Assembly: GCF_040499845.1 (NCBI RefSeq)
Contig: NZ_CP159342.1
Location: 2,790,001 to 2,854,000, forward strand
Source of the DNA: Micromonospora sp. CCTCC AA 2012012
Lineage (GTDB): Bacteria; Actinomycetota; Actinomycetes; Mycobacteriales; Micromonosporaceae
DNA: 64,000 bases
Direction: 5' to 3'
Made by a program: the position numbers and the translations under genes. How positions within the stretch are numbered: position 1 is the first letter of the stretch; each line of letters starts with the position of its first letter. Below the pieces are notes generated by a model. It saw nothing but the letters and a program-made list of their open reading frames with translations, was not told where the DNA came from and made no database searches. Below are positions 10,792 through 19,491 of the stretch, piece after piece.

Positions 10792-10827
10792 TCCCCTGCG
10801 CCACGAACGTCCCCTGCGCCACGTACG
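10792..10827. repeat. Two tandem 18-bp units ahead of the PKS start
   Basis: Two head-to-tail 18-bp units (10792-10809 and 10810-10827) differ at one base. They fill most of the 56-bp gap between the 2,3-dehydratase stop and the PKS start. On the minus strand each unit carries GCGCAGGGGA, so a purine-rich ribosome-site-like block is present twice; the copy next to the start merges with the true site. No function is shown. Confidence 0.7.
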
Positions 10828-10837
10828 CGCCGGCCGG

Positions 10838-12214
10838 TCAGTCCACGCAGGCGCGCAGGCAGGCGATCAGGCTGCGCGCCTGCACGTTGAGGTAGTGACG
10901 GTGCTGGAGCAGCCAGGTGATCTGGGGCAGCGTCGCCCAGCGGAACCCGTCCGGCTCTTGGTCCGGGTGGTCGTCGCCGACCTCGATGATCATGTAGCGG
11001 CTGCGGGAGTGGTAGAACCGGCCGCCCTCCTCGGACATCTCCGCGTCGAAGAGCACCCGACCCCGGCTGCGCAGCCGGTCCAGGTCCCGCAGCTGGTCCC
11101 GGACGAGGCCGGGCAGGTGGGCGTGGTTCTCCGGGGTGCCCTGCACGGTCGGGGAGAGTTCGATGGCGTCGAGGTAGCCGGGTTCGACCCGGGCCCGCAG
11201 CAGCGCGTGCAGGACGCCGTCGATCCGCTTGACCAGCAGGGCGGCCACCCCGACGCCGTGCGGCTCGATCAGCGGCTGGGTCCAGCCGGCCACCTCCCGG
11301 CTGTTGGCCCGGACGTCGACCGCGCGGACGCTGAAGAAGCAGCCCCGCTCGTGCGAGATGGACCAGTCCGACCGACGCCAGCCGGGCAGGTCGGCCAGGC
11401 CGACGACGGTGGTGTCGACGTCGTGCAGGGCCTGGTTCGTGGTGATCCAGTGCAGCAGCTCGGTGCCGGTGTGCACGCCGCTGTCCAGCGCCGGGCCGGG
11501 CAGGCAGGACAGCACGGTCCGGGCGTCCATGTTGACCCGGTGGTCGATGCGCAGCTGCTGCTGCACCTGGCCGAGGGTCAGCCAGCAGAAGTCGTCGCCG
11601 GCCTCCACCTCCGGGCCGACCTCGATGACCATGTTCCGGTTGCGCTTGCGGTAGAACCAGGCGCCGTGTTCGGACTGGAGCACGTCGGCGATCACCCGGT
11701 GCGGTGCGACCTGCCGGAACAGGTCGACGTACGGGACGCCGCGGCCCCGGTGCACGCCGGTGTAGTTGCTCTTGGTGGCCTGCACGGTCGGCGAGAGCTG
11801 GACGCCGTTCGGGTTGCCCGGCTCGGTCTTCGCCTGCATCAGCAGGTGCAGGACCCCGTCGATCTCGCGGACCACGATGCCGAGCAGGCCGATCTCGGCC
11901 TGTCGGATGATCGGCTGCCACCACTCCCGGACCGGGCCGTCGTCGACCCGGACGTGCAGGCCGACCACGGAGAAGAAGCGGCCGGTGTCGTGCACCAGGT
12001 TTCCGGTGCCCTCGGCGAACGACCAGTTCCGCAGGTCACGGAAGGGAATCGGCACGACCTCGTGCACCTGGGCGGCGAGTCGGTCGGCGAACCACTTCTC
12101 GAACTGCTCGGTGCTGGTGGCCACCCCGTCGACCGCGCTCGCGGACCGGGCGAGCCGCTCCTGCAACTGCTGCTCCTCGTGGCGGGGAACGCCGATTCCG
12201 GTGGTGGGCGGCAT
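10838..12214 (-). CDS. NDP-hexose 2,3-dehydratase
   Basis: Catalyses C-2 deoxygenation of dTDP-4-keto-6-deoxyglucose in 2,6-dideoxysugar biosynthesis (TylX3/EryBVI/Gra-orf27 type), in the cytoplasm. The 458-aa protein has the expected family length and its internal duplication: two halves (about 60-250 and 270-455) both contain a block like ELSPTVQ or QLSPTVQ followed by a YHSRSRYMIIEVG or YRKRNRNMVIEVG block. The ATG at 12214 was chosen over upstream in-frame starts because GGAGAGGG lies 6-7 bases before it. It lies 56 bp upstream of the modular PKS on the same strand. A candidate operator is 118 bp upstream. No partner 3-ketoreductase is in the window. Confidence 0.92.
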   Translation of the reverse strand: MPPTTGIGVPRHEEQQLQERLARSASAVDGVATSTEQFEKWFADRLAAQVHEVVPIPFRDLRNWSFAEGTGNLVHDTGRFFSVVGLHVRVDDGPVREWWQPIIRQAEIGLLGIVVREIDGVLHLLMQAKTEPGNPNGVQLSPTVQATKSNYTGVHRGRGVPYVDLFRQVAPHRVIADVLQSEHGAWFYRKRNRNMVIEVGPEVEAGDDFCWLTLGQVQQQLRIDHRVNMDARTVLSCLPGPALDSGVHTGTELLHWITTNQALHDVDTTVVGLADLPGWRRSDWSISHERGCFFSVRAVDVRANSREVAGWTQPLIEPHGVGVAALLVKRIDGVLHALLRARVEPGYLDAIELSPTVQGTPENHAHLPGLVRDQLRDLDRLRSRGRVLFDAEMSEEGGRFYHSRSRYMIIEVGDDHPDQEPDGFRWATLPQITWLLQHRHYLNVQARSLIACLRACVD

Positions 12215-12331
12215 GGGAACCCTCTCCGGTTCGTGAGTCGTCTTCCCCGGTCGAGGCGACCGGGTGCGACCCGGGGCGGTGTCCCAGATGACCATGTGCG
12301 CCGCGGCCGGCCTAGGGACGGCGGGCGCACT

Positions 12332-12347
12332 CTAGGGGTTCACTCAG
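12332..12347. promoter_or_regulatory. Candidate operator (CTAGGG-WWN-CCCTAG family), site 1
   Basis: CTAGGGGTTCACTCAG lies between the divergent 2,3-dehydratase and thioesterase genes. It matches the published PAS-LuxR (PimM-type) consensus CTVGGGAWWTCCCBAG at about 12 of 16 positions by eye. A second site is 34 bp away. Another CTAGGG half-site lies at about 12312. Confidence 0.5.
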
Positions 12348-12380
12348 ACCCGCAGCCCGGGCCCGCGACGGCCGGACACT

Positions 12381-12396
12381 CGGCGAATTTCCCTAG
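12381..12396. promoter_or_regulatory. Candidate operator, site 2
   Basis: CGGCGAATTTCCCTAG matches about 13 of 16 positions of the same palindrome, with a complete right half (ATTTCCCTAG). It sits 75 bp upstream of the thioesterase start, on the thioesterase side of this divergent promoter region. Confidence 0.5.
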
Positions 12397-12470
12397 ACTG
12401 CCGGCCGGCGGAGCGCCCCCGGGGCGCCGCCGCCGACATGCTGGCCGTGCTCGCGACCAGAGAGGGCAGC

Positions 12471-13226
12471 ATGATTGACACCGATTCGTGGATCCGCCGG
12501 TTCTTCCCGAGTCCCCGCGCGGAGTTCCAGCTGGTCTGCCTGCCGCACGCGGGAGGCTCGGCGCCGTTCTACCACCCGGTGGCGCAGGCGCTCAGCCCGC
12601 GCGTGGAGGTGCTCGCCGTCCAGTACCCGGGCCGCCAGGACCGTCGGCGGGAACCGATGATCGGCACCGTCGGCGAGCTGGCCGACCGGGTGGCCGAGGC
12701 GGTCCGGGCCACCGTCGACCGTCCCTTCGCGATCTTCGGGCACAGCCTGGGCGCCACCCTCGGCTACGAGGTGGGCGTGCGGCTGGAGGCCGGCGGGCTG
12801 CGCCCCGAGCGGCTCTTCGCCTCGGGTCGGCGCGCGCCGTCGGCGCACCGGGACGAGCGGGTGCACCTGCGCGACGACGCCGGTCTGATCGCCGAGCTGC
12901 GTACCCTCGCCGGCACCGACCAGCGGGTCTTCGGCGACGACGAGCTGCTGCGGATGGTGCTGCCGGCCATCCGCAACGACTACCGGGCGGCGGAGACGTA
13001 CCGGCACGCCGGTGGGGCGCGGCTGCGCTGTCCGGTGGTCGCCCTGACCGGCGACCGCGACCCGAAGGCCACCCTCGACGAGGTCGCCGCCTGGGAGACG
13101 CACACCGACGGCGGGTTCGAGCTGAAGACGTACCCCGGCGGCCACTTCTATCTGGTGGAGCACGCGGCGGACGTGATCCGGGTGATCGACGAGCGGCTGG
13201 CCGGGCCGGTCGCCGCCCGGCGCTGA
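12471..13226 (+). CDS. Type II (editing) thioesterase
   Basis: Discrete alpha/beta-hydrolase thioesterase that clears wrong or stalled acyl groups from PKS carrier proteins. The 251-aa protein has the family pattern: LVCLPHAGGSA near the N-terminus, nucleophile Ser92 in GHSLG, the Asp region LTGDRD and the His near residue 225 in GGHFYL. The ATG at 12471 was preferred over one at 12438 because a GAGAGGG site precedes it. It is the first gene of a plus-strand run with the glycosyltransferase and ABC exporter. Confidence 0.92.
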   Translation: MIDTDSWIRRFFPSPRAEFQLVCLPHAGGSAPFYHPVAQALSPRVEVLAVQYPGRQDRRREPMIGTVGELADRVAEAVRATVDRPFAIFGHSLGATLGYEVGVRLEAGGLRPERLFASGRRAPSAHRDERVHLRDDAGLIAELRTLAGTDQRVFGDDELLRMVLPAIRNDYRAAETYRHAGGARLRCPVVALTGDRDPKATLDEVAAWETHTDGGFELKTYPGGHFYLVEHAADVIRVIDERLAGPVAARR

Positions 13227-13296
13227 CCACCCGTCCGCTGTCCGCATCCCGCGCGGTGGCCCGGCCACCCCGCCGTGAAGGTTAGGAGCCGTCCCG

Positions 13297-14523
13297 ATGA
13301 CGCACGTCGCGATCTTCATGTTCCCCGGCTACGGGCACGTGAACCCGACGCTGGAGCTGAGCCGGCACCTGGTCGCGGCGGGACACCGGGTGACGTACGT
13401 GGTGGAGGAGCGGCACACCGCGTCGGTGACGGCGGTCGGCGCGCGGGTGGTCGACTACGCCTGGCGGCGGGACGCCACCGGGCACGGCGCGGTGTCCGGC
13501 GAGGACATCGGGGCGCTGGGCCTGGCCTTCCTGCGCGAGTCGATCGAGGTGATCCTGCCGCGTGCGCTGGCCGCCTTCGCGGCCGACGTGCCGGACCTGG
13601 TCCTCTACGACCTGGAGAGCTTCTTCACCGCCCGCACCGCCGCCCGCCGGTGGGGCCGCCCGACCGGGCAGCTCTTCCCGTACGTGGCGAGCAACGAGCA
13701 CTTCTCGCTGGCGCTGGAGGTCTTCGACGGCGCCGGTGAGCACGTCCAGCAGTGCATCGACCTGGTGACCGCGCAGCTGACCGCCGACGGGCGGGAGCCG
13801 GACGAGGTGTGGTCGTTTCTGGCCAACTTCGACCGGCGGAACCTGGCGCTGCTGCCGCGTGAGTTCCAGCCGCGGGGCGAGACGTTCGACGAGCGGTACA
13901 CCTTCGTCGGGCACAGCTTCGCCACCGACCAGCCGGGCACCGGCTCGTGGCGCCACCCGTCCGGCACCGGGCCGGTCGCGCTGATCACGCTGGGCACCGA
14001 GGTGAACGACCGGCCGGAGTTCTTCCGTACCTGTGGCGCCGCGTTCGCCGACGGGCGCTGGCACGTGGTGATGACGGTCGGGCCGGGCAACCTGCCGGCC
14101 ACCGGGTCCGGTCCCGCGCACCTGGAGGTGCACGAGTGGCTGCCGTTCCGCGCGGTGCTGCCGCACGCGGCGGTCGTGGTCTGCCACGGCGGCATGGGCA
14201 GCGTACTGGAGTCGCTCTTCTTCGGCCGGCCGCTGGTGATCGTGCCGCACACGCCGGAGCAGACGCTCAACGGCGCGCGGGTCGCCGAGCTGGGGCTCGG
14301 CCGGGTACTGCCGCGCGACGAGTTCGACGCGGAACGACTACGGGCGACGGTCGAGCAGGTCGCCGACGATCCGGGCATCCGGGACCGGGTGGCGCGGATG
14401 CGCGAGGCCATGCTGGCCGCGGGCGGCCCGGCCCGGGCCGCCGAGGTGGTCGAGGGCTGGTTGCGGGAACGACCGGACGCCGACTGGGCGCTGTCCGGCC
14501 ACGCCGTCGAAGGGGTGCAGTGA
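13297..14523 (+). CDS. MGT-type glycosyltransferase (GT1 family), copy 1
   Basis: Transfers a sugar from a nucleotide donor to a small-molecule acceptor in the cytoplasm. The 408-aa GT-B protein has the N-terminal acceptor-side His in FPGYGHVNPTLEL, the macrolide-GT style block RGETFDERYTFVGHS, and the donor motif HGGMGSVLESL with PHTPEQTLN. It resembles the OleD/OleI/MgtA branch more than the DesVII branch, and no DesVIII-like helper is present. An AGGAG site precedes the ATG. Its stop overlaps the next start. Either a product-building or a self-protecting role fits. Confidence 0.9.
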   Translation: MTHVAIFMFPGYGHVNPTLELSRHLVAAGHRVTYVVEERHTASVTAVGARVVDYAWRRDATGHGAVSGEDIGALGLAFLRESIEVILPRALAAFAADVPDLVLYDLESFFTARTAARRWGRPTGQLFPYVASNEHFSLALEVFDGAGEHVQQCIDLVTAQLTADGREPDEVWSFLANFDRRNLALLPREFQPRGETFDERYTFVGHSFATDQPGTGSWRHPSGTGPVALITLGTEVNDRPEFFRTCGAAFADGRWHVVMTVGPGNLPATGSGPAHLEVHEWLPFRAVLPHAAVVVCHGGMGSVLESLFFGRPLVIVPHTPEQTLNGARVAELGLGRVLPRDEFDAERLRATVEQVADDPGIRDRVARMREAMLAAGGPARAAEVVEGWLRERPDADWALSGHAVEGVQ

Positions 14524-15521
14524 TGAGGTACGCGTTCGAGACCGAGGGGCTGGTCAAGCGCTACGGCAAGGTCACCGCCCTGGACGGGCTGGACCTGCGG
14601 GCGAGCCCCGGCACCGTGCTCGGCGTGCTCGGCCCGAACGGGGCCGGGAAGACCACGGCGGTCCGCATCCTGGCCTCGCTGATCCGGCCGGACGCCGGCA
14701 CCGCCCGGGTGGGCGGCTACGACGTGCTGCGCCACCCGCACGAGGTCCGCCGGATCATCGGCCTGACCGGCCAGTACGCGTCGGTGGACGCGGAACTGAC
14801 CGGCACCCAGAACCTGGTGATGGTGGGCTGCCTGCTGGGCATGTCCCGCGGCAGGGCGCGGCGGCGGGCCGCCGACCTGCTCGACCGGTTCGACCTCGCC
14901 GACGCCGGTGGCCGCAAGGCGAGCACCTACTCCGGTGGCATGCGCCGCCGGCTGGACCTGGCGGTCAGCCTGGTCGGCGACCCCGCGGTCCTCTTCCTCG
15001 ACGAGCCGACCACCGGACTGGACCCGCAGAGCCGGTTCCAGCTCTGGGACATCGTGCGCGATCTCGTCGCGGGCGGGTCGACGGTGCTGCTCACCACGCA
15101 GTACCTCGACGAGGTGGACCGGCTCGCCGACGACATCGTGGTGATCGACCAGGGCGTGGCGATCGCCTCCGGCACCTCCGCCGAGCTGAAGTCGAAGATC
15201 GACCAGCAGACCCTGGAACTCGTCCCGGCCGACCCCGCGTCGCTGGAGCGTTCCGCGGCGATCGTCGGGGAACTCGCCGGGGCCCGGCCGGTCCGCGAGG
15301 GCGACCGGCTGGTGCTCCAGGTCAACGACACCGGCCTGCCGGCGGCCGTGCTGCGCCGGCTGGACGAGGCGGGCATCGCCCTGGCCTCGCTGGCGCTGCG
15401 CCAGCCGAGCCTCGACGAGGTCTTCCTCTCCCTGACCGGCGGTCGCCGCCCCGCGGCACCGGACTCCCCCGGCGCGGACGACACCCGCCCGGGACACGAC
15501 TCGACGGAAGGTGCGGCATGA
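14523..15521 (+). CDS. DrrA-type ABC exporter ATPase
   Basis: ATP-binding subunit of a drug-export ABC pump, probably exporting the cluster product and giving self-resistance. The 332-aa protein has Walker A GPNGAGKTT, signature YSGGM, Walker B VLFLDEPTTGLD and the TTQYLDE switch block of the DrrA family, followed by the family's C-terminal extension. The ATG overlaps the glycosyltransferase stop and the 3' end overlaps the permease start, so the three genes are translationally coupled. Substrate is inferred from context only. Confidence 0.94.
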   Translation: MRYAFETEGLVKRYGKVTALDGLDLRASPGTVLGVLGPNGAGKTTAVRILASLIRPDAGTARVGGYDVLRHPHEVRRIIGLTGQYASVDAELTGTQNLVMVGCLLGMSRGRARRRAADLLDRFDLADAGGRKASTYSGGMRRRLDLAVSLVGDPAVLFLDEPTTGLDPQSRFQLWDIVRDLVAGGSTVLLTTQYLDEVDRLADDIVVIDQGVAIASGTSAELKSKIDQQTLELVPADPASLERSAAIVGELAGARPVREGDRLVLQVNDTGLPAAVLRRLDEAGIALASLALRQPSLDEVFLSLTGGRRPAAPDSPGADDTRPGHDSTEGAA

Positions 15522-16321
15522 GCGCGATCGCGGAGGCGCCGGTACGGCACCCGCTCGGGCCGGCGGCGGTGGTCCGCAACTGTCTGACCCTGGCCTGGCG
15601 CAACCTGACGCACCTGCGCTCCAACCCGGTGGAGATCATCGGTTTCGCCGTGGTGCAGCCGGTGATGGTGATCGTGCTGCTGGTGTACGTCTTCGGCGGC
15701 GCGATCTCCGGCGACTCGCACACCTACCTCCAGTACGCGCTGCCCGGACTGATCGCGCAGTCCGCCGTCCTGACGGTGCTCAGCAGCGGCGCGGGCCTCA
15801 ACCAGGACATCACCAACGGGGTCTTCGACCGGCTGCGCAGCCTGCCGATCGCCCGCTCCGCCCCGCTGGTGGGCCACCTGCTCGGTGACCTGGTGCGCTT
15901 CTTCGGCGGCCTGGTCATGCTGCTGACCTGCGGGGTGCTCCAGGGTTTCGAGATCCGTACCGACCCGCTGCGGACGCTCGGCGCGCTCGCCCTCGCCGGC
16001 GCGTTCGGGATGGGGCTGGCCTGGATGTCCATGCTGATCGGCCTGCTCGCCAAGTCCGCCACCACGGTGCACCTGTTCAGCAGTGTGCTGCTCTTCCCGC
16101 TCACGTTCGGCAGCAACGTCTTCGTCAAGACCGACACCATGCCCGGCTGGCTCGCGGCATGGGCCGACGTCAACCCCATCTCCCACGAGGCCAGCGCGAT
16201 GCGGGCGCTGATGTCCGGGGGTCGGGTCGGCAACTCCGTGTACTGGACGCTCGGGTGGGCGCTCGGCCTCACCCTGGTGTTCGCGCCGCTGGCGATCCGG
16301 GCGTACCGACGCCGGATCTGA
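15518..16321 (+). CDS. ABC-2 (DrrB-type) exporter permease
   Basis: Membrane subunit paired with the preceding ATPase. The 267-aa protein has about six hydrophobic segments, starting near residues 40-60 (IIGFAVVQPVMVIVLLVYVF) and ending near 245-262. It also has the ABC-2 family block DRLRSLPIARSAPLVGHLLGD in the first cytoplasmic loop. The start codon overlaps the ATPase stop by 4 bp. Expected in the cytoplasmic membrane. Confidence 0.93.
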   Translation: MSAIAEAPVRHPLGPAAVVRNCLTLAWRNLTHLRSNPVEIIGFAVVQPVMVIVLLVYVFGGAISGDSHTYLQYALPGLIAQSAVLTVLSSGAGLNQDITNGVFDRLRSLPIARSAPLVGHLLGDLVRFFGGLVMLLTCGVLQGFEIRTDPLRTLGALALAGAFGMGLAWMSMLIGLLAKSATTVHLFSSVLLFPLTFGSNVFVKTDTMPGWLAAWADVNPISHEASAMRALMSGGRVGNSVYWTLGWALGLTLVFAPLAIRAYRRRI

Positions 16322-16419
16322 CCACGCGGCGGCGCGTCGCGGGTCCGCAACACCGCGCGCCGCGCCGACTTCGCTGACGAGCTCACGTGCGATATCCCGC
16401 TCGCAGAAAGAGCGTTCGG

Positions 16420-17640
16420 ATGACATCTGACACACAGCGGCTCGCCCTGTTCGGCGCGGCCCCCGCCTTCGCGGCGGGCCGGGTCGTCGGGCGGCCCAAC
16501 CCGGTCGACCGGGACCGGTTCCTGGCCCGGATGAACCGTGCCCTGGACAGCGAGTGGCTGTCCAACATGGGCCCCCTGATGTACGAGTTCGAGGCGCGGA
16601 TCGCCGAGCTGGCCGGGGTGCGGCACTGCGTCTCGGTGTGCAACGCCACGGTCGGCCTGCAACTGCTGGTCGGCGACCCGGCGACCGGCGGCGGCCCCGG
16701 CGACGAGGTCATCGTGCCCGCGCTTACCTTCGCCGCCACCGCCCACGCGGTGTCCTGGCGGGGTCTCACCCCGGTGTTCTGCGACGTCGACCCGGTGACC
16801 GGTCTGATCGACCCGGACCACGTCGAGCAGCTCATCACCCCGCGTACCCGGGCGATCATCGGGGTGCACCTGTGGGGCCAGGCCTGCGACGCGACCCGGC
16901 TCGGCAAGATCGCCGAGAGCAACGGGGTGCGGCTGTACTTCGACGCCGCGCCCGCGGTGGGCTGCTCCTACGGGGACACGCCGGTCGGCGGTCTGGGCGA
17001 CGCCGAGGTGTTCAGCTTCCACGCCACCAAGATCGTGCACAGCTTCGAGGGCGGGGCGGTGGTCACCGACGACGACGCGCTGGCCGCCCGGCTGCGCGCC
17101 GCCCGTAACTTCGGCTTCGGCCCGGACGGCGCGGTGCACCTGGTCGGCACCAACGGCAAGCTGAGCGAGGCGTCGGCCGCGATGGGCCTCACGTCGCTGG
17201 AGACGCTCGACGAGCTGGTCGCCCGGAACCGGGCCACCTACGACGAGTACCGCCGGGCGCTGGCCGGCATCCCCGGGGTACGGGTGCTGGAGTTCGACGG
17301 TGCGAACCGCAACAACCACCACTACCTGATGGTCACCGTGGCGGCGCAGGAGAGCGGGCTGCACCGGGACGTGCTGCTCGACGTGCTGCGCGCCGAGAAC
17401 GTGGGGGCGCGGCCGTACTTCGCGCAGCCGCTGCACCTGATGCAGCCGTACGTCGGCCCGGACACCCGGTCGCTGCCGCACGCCGAGTCGCTCTGCGGGC
17501 GGCTGCTCGCGCTGCCCACCGGGCCGCAGGTCGACGCCGCCGACGTGAAGGTGATCAGCGAGATCGTCCGGACCGCGGTACGGCACGCGCCGGCGGTGGT
17601 GGCGCGGCACGCGGACGTCACGGGAGCGGCCCGGGAGTAA
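16420..17640 (+). CDS. PLP-dependent nucleotide-sugar aminotransferase (DegT/DnrJ/EryC1)
   Basis: Adds an amino group to a dTDP-keto-6-deoxyhexose. The 406-aa protein has the DegT family fold signals: LSNMGPLMYEFE near the N-terminus, the PLP-phosphate region NATVGLQLL, Asp in YFDAAPAVG, and Schiff-base Lys204 in FHATK. The ATG at 16420 was chosen over a GTG 33 bp upstream because AGAAAGAG precedes it. The next gene is a sugar 3,4-ketoisomerase, so C-3 amination (as in mycaminose or Fuc3N pathways) is the likeliest reaction. FHATK enzymes that act at C-4 exist, so the position is not settled. Confidence 0.88.
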   Translation: MTSDTQRLALFGAAPAFAAGRVVGRPNPVDRDRFLARMNRALDSEWLSNMGPLMYEFEARIAELAGVRHCVSVCNATVGLQLLVGDPATGGGPGDEVIVPALTFAATAHAVSWRGLTPVFCDVDPVTGLIDPDHVEQLITPRTRAIIGVHLWGQACDATRLGKIAESNGVRLYFDAAPAVGCSYGDTPVGGLGDAEVFSFHATKIVHSFEGGAVVTDDDALAARLRAARNFGFGPDGAVHLVGTNGKLSEASAAMGLTSLETLDELVARNRATYDEYRRALAGIPGVRVLEFDGANRNNHHYLMVTVAAQESGLHRDVLLDVLRAENVGARPYFAQPLHLMQPYVGPDTRSLPHAESLCGRLLALPTGPQVDAADVKVISEIVRTAVRHAPAVVARHADVTGAARE

Positions 17641-17705
17641 GCGGGGGGGCACAGCGTCCCCGGCCCCGCAGGGGACGGGACGGTCCATTGACGAGAGAGG
17701 TGGCG

Positions 17706-18137
17706 ATGGCGGCGAGCATCACCGGGACGGCGGTCGGCAGGACGAAACCCTGTCGACTCGTCGAGATCGAGCAGCACACCGACGACCGGGGGAAACTCTC
17801 GGTCGTCGAGGGCGGGTCGACCGTCGGTTTCCCCATCCGGCGGGTGTACTACCTGCACGACACGCGCAGCGGCACCGAGCGGGGCGGGCACGCGCACCGC
17901 GCGCTGGAGCAGCTGATCATCGCCGTCCACGGCAGCTTCACCGTCCGCCTCGACGACGGCCGCCAGCGGGCCGAGTACCACCTGGACGACCCGGGCACCG
18001 GGCTGTACGTCGGGCCGATGGTCTGGCGTGACCTGGTGGACTTCTCCGCGCACGGGGTCTGCCTGGTGCTGGCGTCCCAGCACTACGACGAGTCCGACTA
18101 CTACCGGAACTACGACGACTTCCTGCGCGACGTCTGA
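17706..18137 (+). CDS. dTDP-4-keto-6-deoxyhexose 3,4-ketoisomerase (FdtA/QdtA/Tyl1a type)
   Basis: Small cupin enzyme that moves the keto group from C-4 to C-3 of dTDP-4-keto-6-deoxyglucose, preparing it for C-3 amination. The 143-aa protein has the family's usual length and features: DDRGKLSVVEGG near residue 25, FPIRRVYYL, the His pair in GGHAHRALEQL, a beta-barrel core, and a YDESDYYRNYDDF tail. The ATG at 17706 follows GAGAGAGG; in-frame TTG and GTG codons upstream lack a good site. It lies 65 bp after the aminotransferase and overlaps the 3' end of the opposite-strand hydrolase by 28 bp. Confidence 0.9.
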   Translation: MAASITGTAVGRTKPCRLVEIEQHTDDRGKLSVVEGGSTVGFPIRRVYYLHDTRSGTERGGHAHRALEQLIIAVHGSFTVRLDDGRQRAEYHLDDPGTGLYVGPMVWRDLVDFSAHGVCLVLASQHYDESDYYRNYDDFLRDV

Positions 18138-19333
18138 TCCGTGCCGGCGACCCGGGCCGGCGCTGCGCCCCGCGGCGTGGCCCGGGTCGCCAGCACCCAG
18201 GCGGTGAAGGCCTCGACGCCGTCCACCACCGCGTCGAAGCGCAGCGAGTGGAACAGGTCGAACGCGTGCTGCGCGCCGGGCAGCTCGACGTAGACCACCG
18301 GGTTGGCCGAGACGCCGCGCAGCCGCGCGACGAACTCGCGGACCCCCTCGACCGGCACCATGCCGTCCCGGTCGCCGTGGGCCACGAGGAACGGCGGGGC
18401 GCCCGGCCCGGCGTACGCCTCGGGTGCCGAGGGCAGCCGTGGGTCGGCGGTCAGCGGGCCGTAGTAGCCGTAGAGGCAGACCGCGGCGGTGACCGAGGTG
18501 TCGGCGTCGGCGAAGCCGGGCTGGAAGACGGGGTCGTTCGGGGTGAGGGCGGACATCGCGGCGAGGTGGGCGCCCGCGGAGCTGCCGGCGACGACGATGG
18601 TGTCCGGGTCGCCGCCGTACTCGTGGGCGTGCGCCCGGACCCAGGCGATCACCTTCTTGGCGTCGATCAGGTGCTCGGGGAAGCCGACCTGCGGGCGGAG
18701 GCGGTAGTTGGCGCTGACGCAGAGCCAACCCTGGCCGGCGAGCCGGTAGATCAGGGGGCGCGCCTCGCGGTTCTTGCGACCGCTGAAGAAGCCGCCCCGG
18801 TGCAGGTGGATCAGGATCGGTGCGCCGGTCGGCCGGGACCGGTGCCGGTAGACGTCGAGCAGGTTGCGGGTGCCGGCGTCGCCGTAGCGCAGGTCGGCGA
18901 TCCGCTCGACGTCGGACCGCCGCACCGCGAACGGCGCGAGGAGGATCCGCAGGATCGGGCGGTGCCGGCGCAGGCGGCGCAGCGCCGGGGCGCCCACCCG
19001 GTCCCGCCAGCCGGCGCCGAGGGCGTCGGTGAGGGCGTCCCGGACCGGGCGGGTGGCACGGGCACCGCGTACGGCGACGACCGCCAACCCGACGGCGGTG
19101 AGCCCGGCCAGCGCGACCACCACCCAGCCGCCCGGCGGTGCGATGTCGCCCTCGGCGAAGGTGAACACGGTCGCGGCGAGCAGCCACCAGCCGGCCAGGA
19201 ACGGCTGCTCGTTGACGGCCAGTCCGAACCAGAAGCTCATCCGCCCGAGCGGCCGCGGCCGGCGCGGTGCGACGGCGGCGAAGAAGGTGAGCCAGGCGAC
19301 GAAGGCGACCGTCACGAGATAACCGATCGGCAT
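18110..19333 (-). CDS. Membrane-anchored alpha/beta hydrolase (HSL-like esterase)
   Basis: Predicted carboxylesterase of the hormone-sensitive-lipase group. The 407-aa protein starts with about three hydrophobic segments (residues 5-20, 40-60, 68-88), then a hydrolase domain with oxyanion block HLHRGGFF, nucleophile in GSSAGAH, Asp in HGDRDGMVP and His in GAQHAFD. The triad is intact. It stands alone on the minus strand and overlaps the ketoisomerase tail to tail. It could be a housekeeping lipase or remove or add an ester on the product. Nothing in the sequence ties it to the tetronate cassette. Confidence 0.8.
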   Translation of the reverse strand: MPIGYLVTVAFVAWLTFFAAVAPRRPRPLGRMSFWFGLAVNEQPFLAGWWLLAATVFTFAEGDIAPPGGWVVVALAGLTAVGLAVVAVRGARATRPVRDALTDALGAGWRDRVGAPALRRLRRHRPILRILLAPFAVRRSDVERIADLRYGDAGTRNLLDVYRHRSRPTGAPILIHLHRGGFFSGRKNREARPLIYRLAGQGWLCVSANYRLRPQVGFPEHLIDAKKVIAWVRAHAHEYGGDPDTIVVAGSSAGAHLAAMSALTPNDPVFQPGFADADTSVTAAVCLYGYYGPLTADPRLPSAPEAYAGPGAPPFLVAHGDRDGMVPVEGVREFVARLRGVSANPVVYVELPGAQHAFDLFHSLRFDAVVDGVEAFTAWVLATRATPRGAAPARVAGTDQTSRRKSS

Positions 19334-19417
19334 GAGCGGGACAGTACCAACGCCGCCGCCGGGTCACCGGCAACCGCGCACCGGACCGCCGGAAACCGGC
19401 CGCGGGGCGGGCGAAGT

Positions 19418-19433
19418 CTGGGAGAGTCCCTCG
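19418..19433. promoter_or_regulatory. Candidate operator, site 3
   Basis: CTGGGAGAGTCCCTCG matches about 12 of 16 positions of the CTVGGGAWWTCCCBAG-type palindrome. It lies 59 bp upstream of the discrete acyltransferase GTG start, in the 158-bp gap divergent from the hydrolase. Confidence 0.4.
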
Positions 19434-19491
19434 ATTCCCCTCCGTAGCCTGGTCGCCGATCGTGAACTCCTTCCCCAGTTGAGGTGGCGTC

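Noticed and set aside
18110..19333. Alpha/beta hydrolase as the missing tetronate acetate-eliminating enzyme
   Set aside because: It is an HSL-type esterase with an N-terminal membrane part, 36 kb away and not co-transcribed. Nothing in the sequence supports that role.
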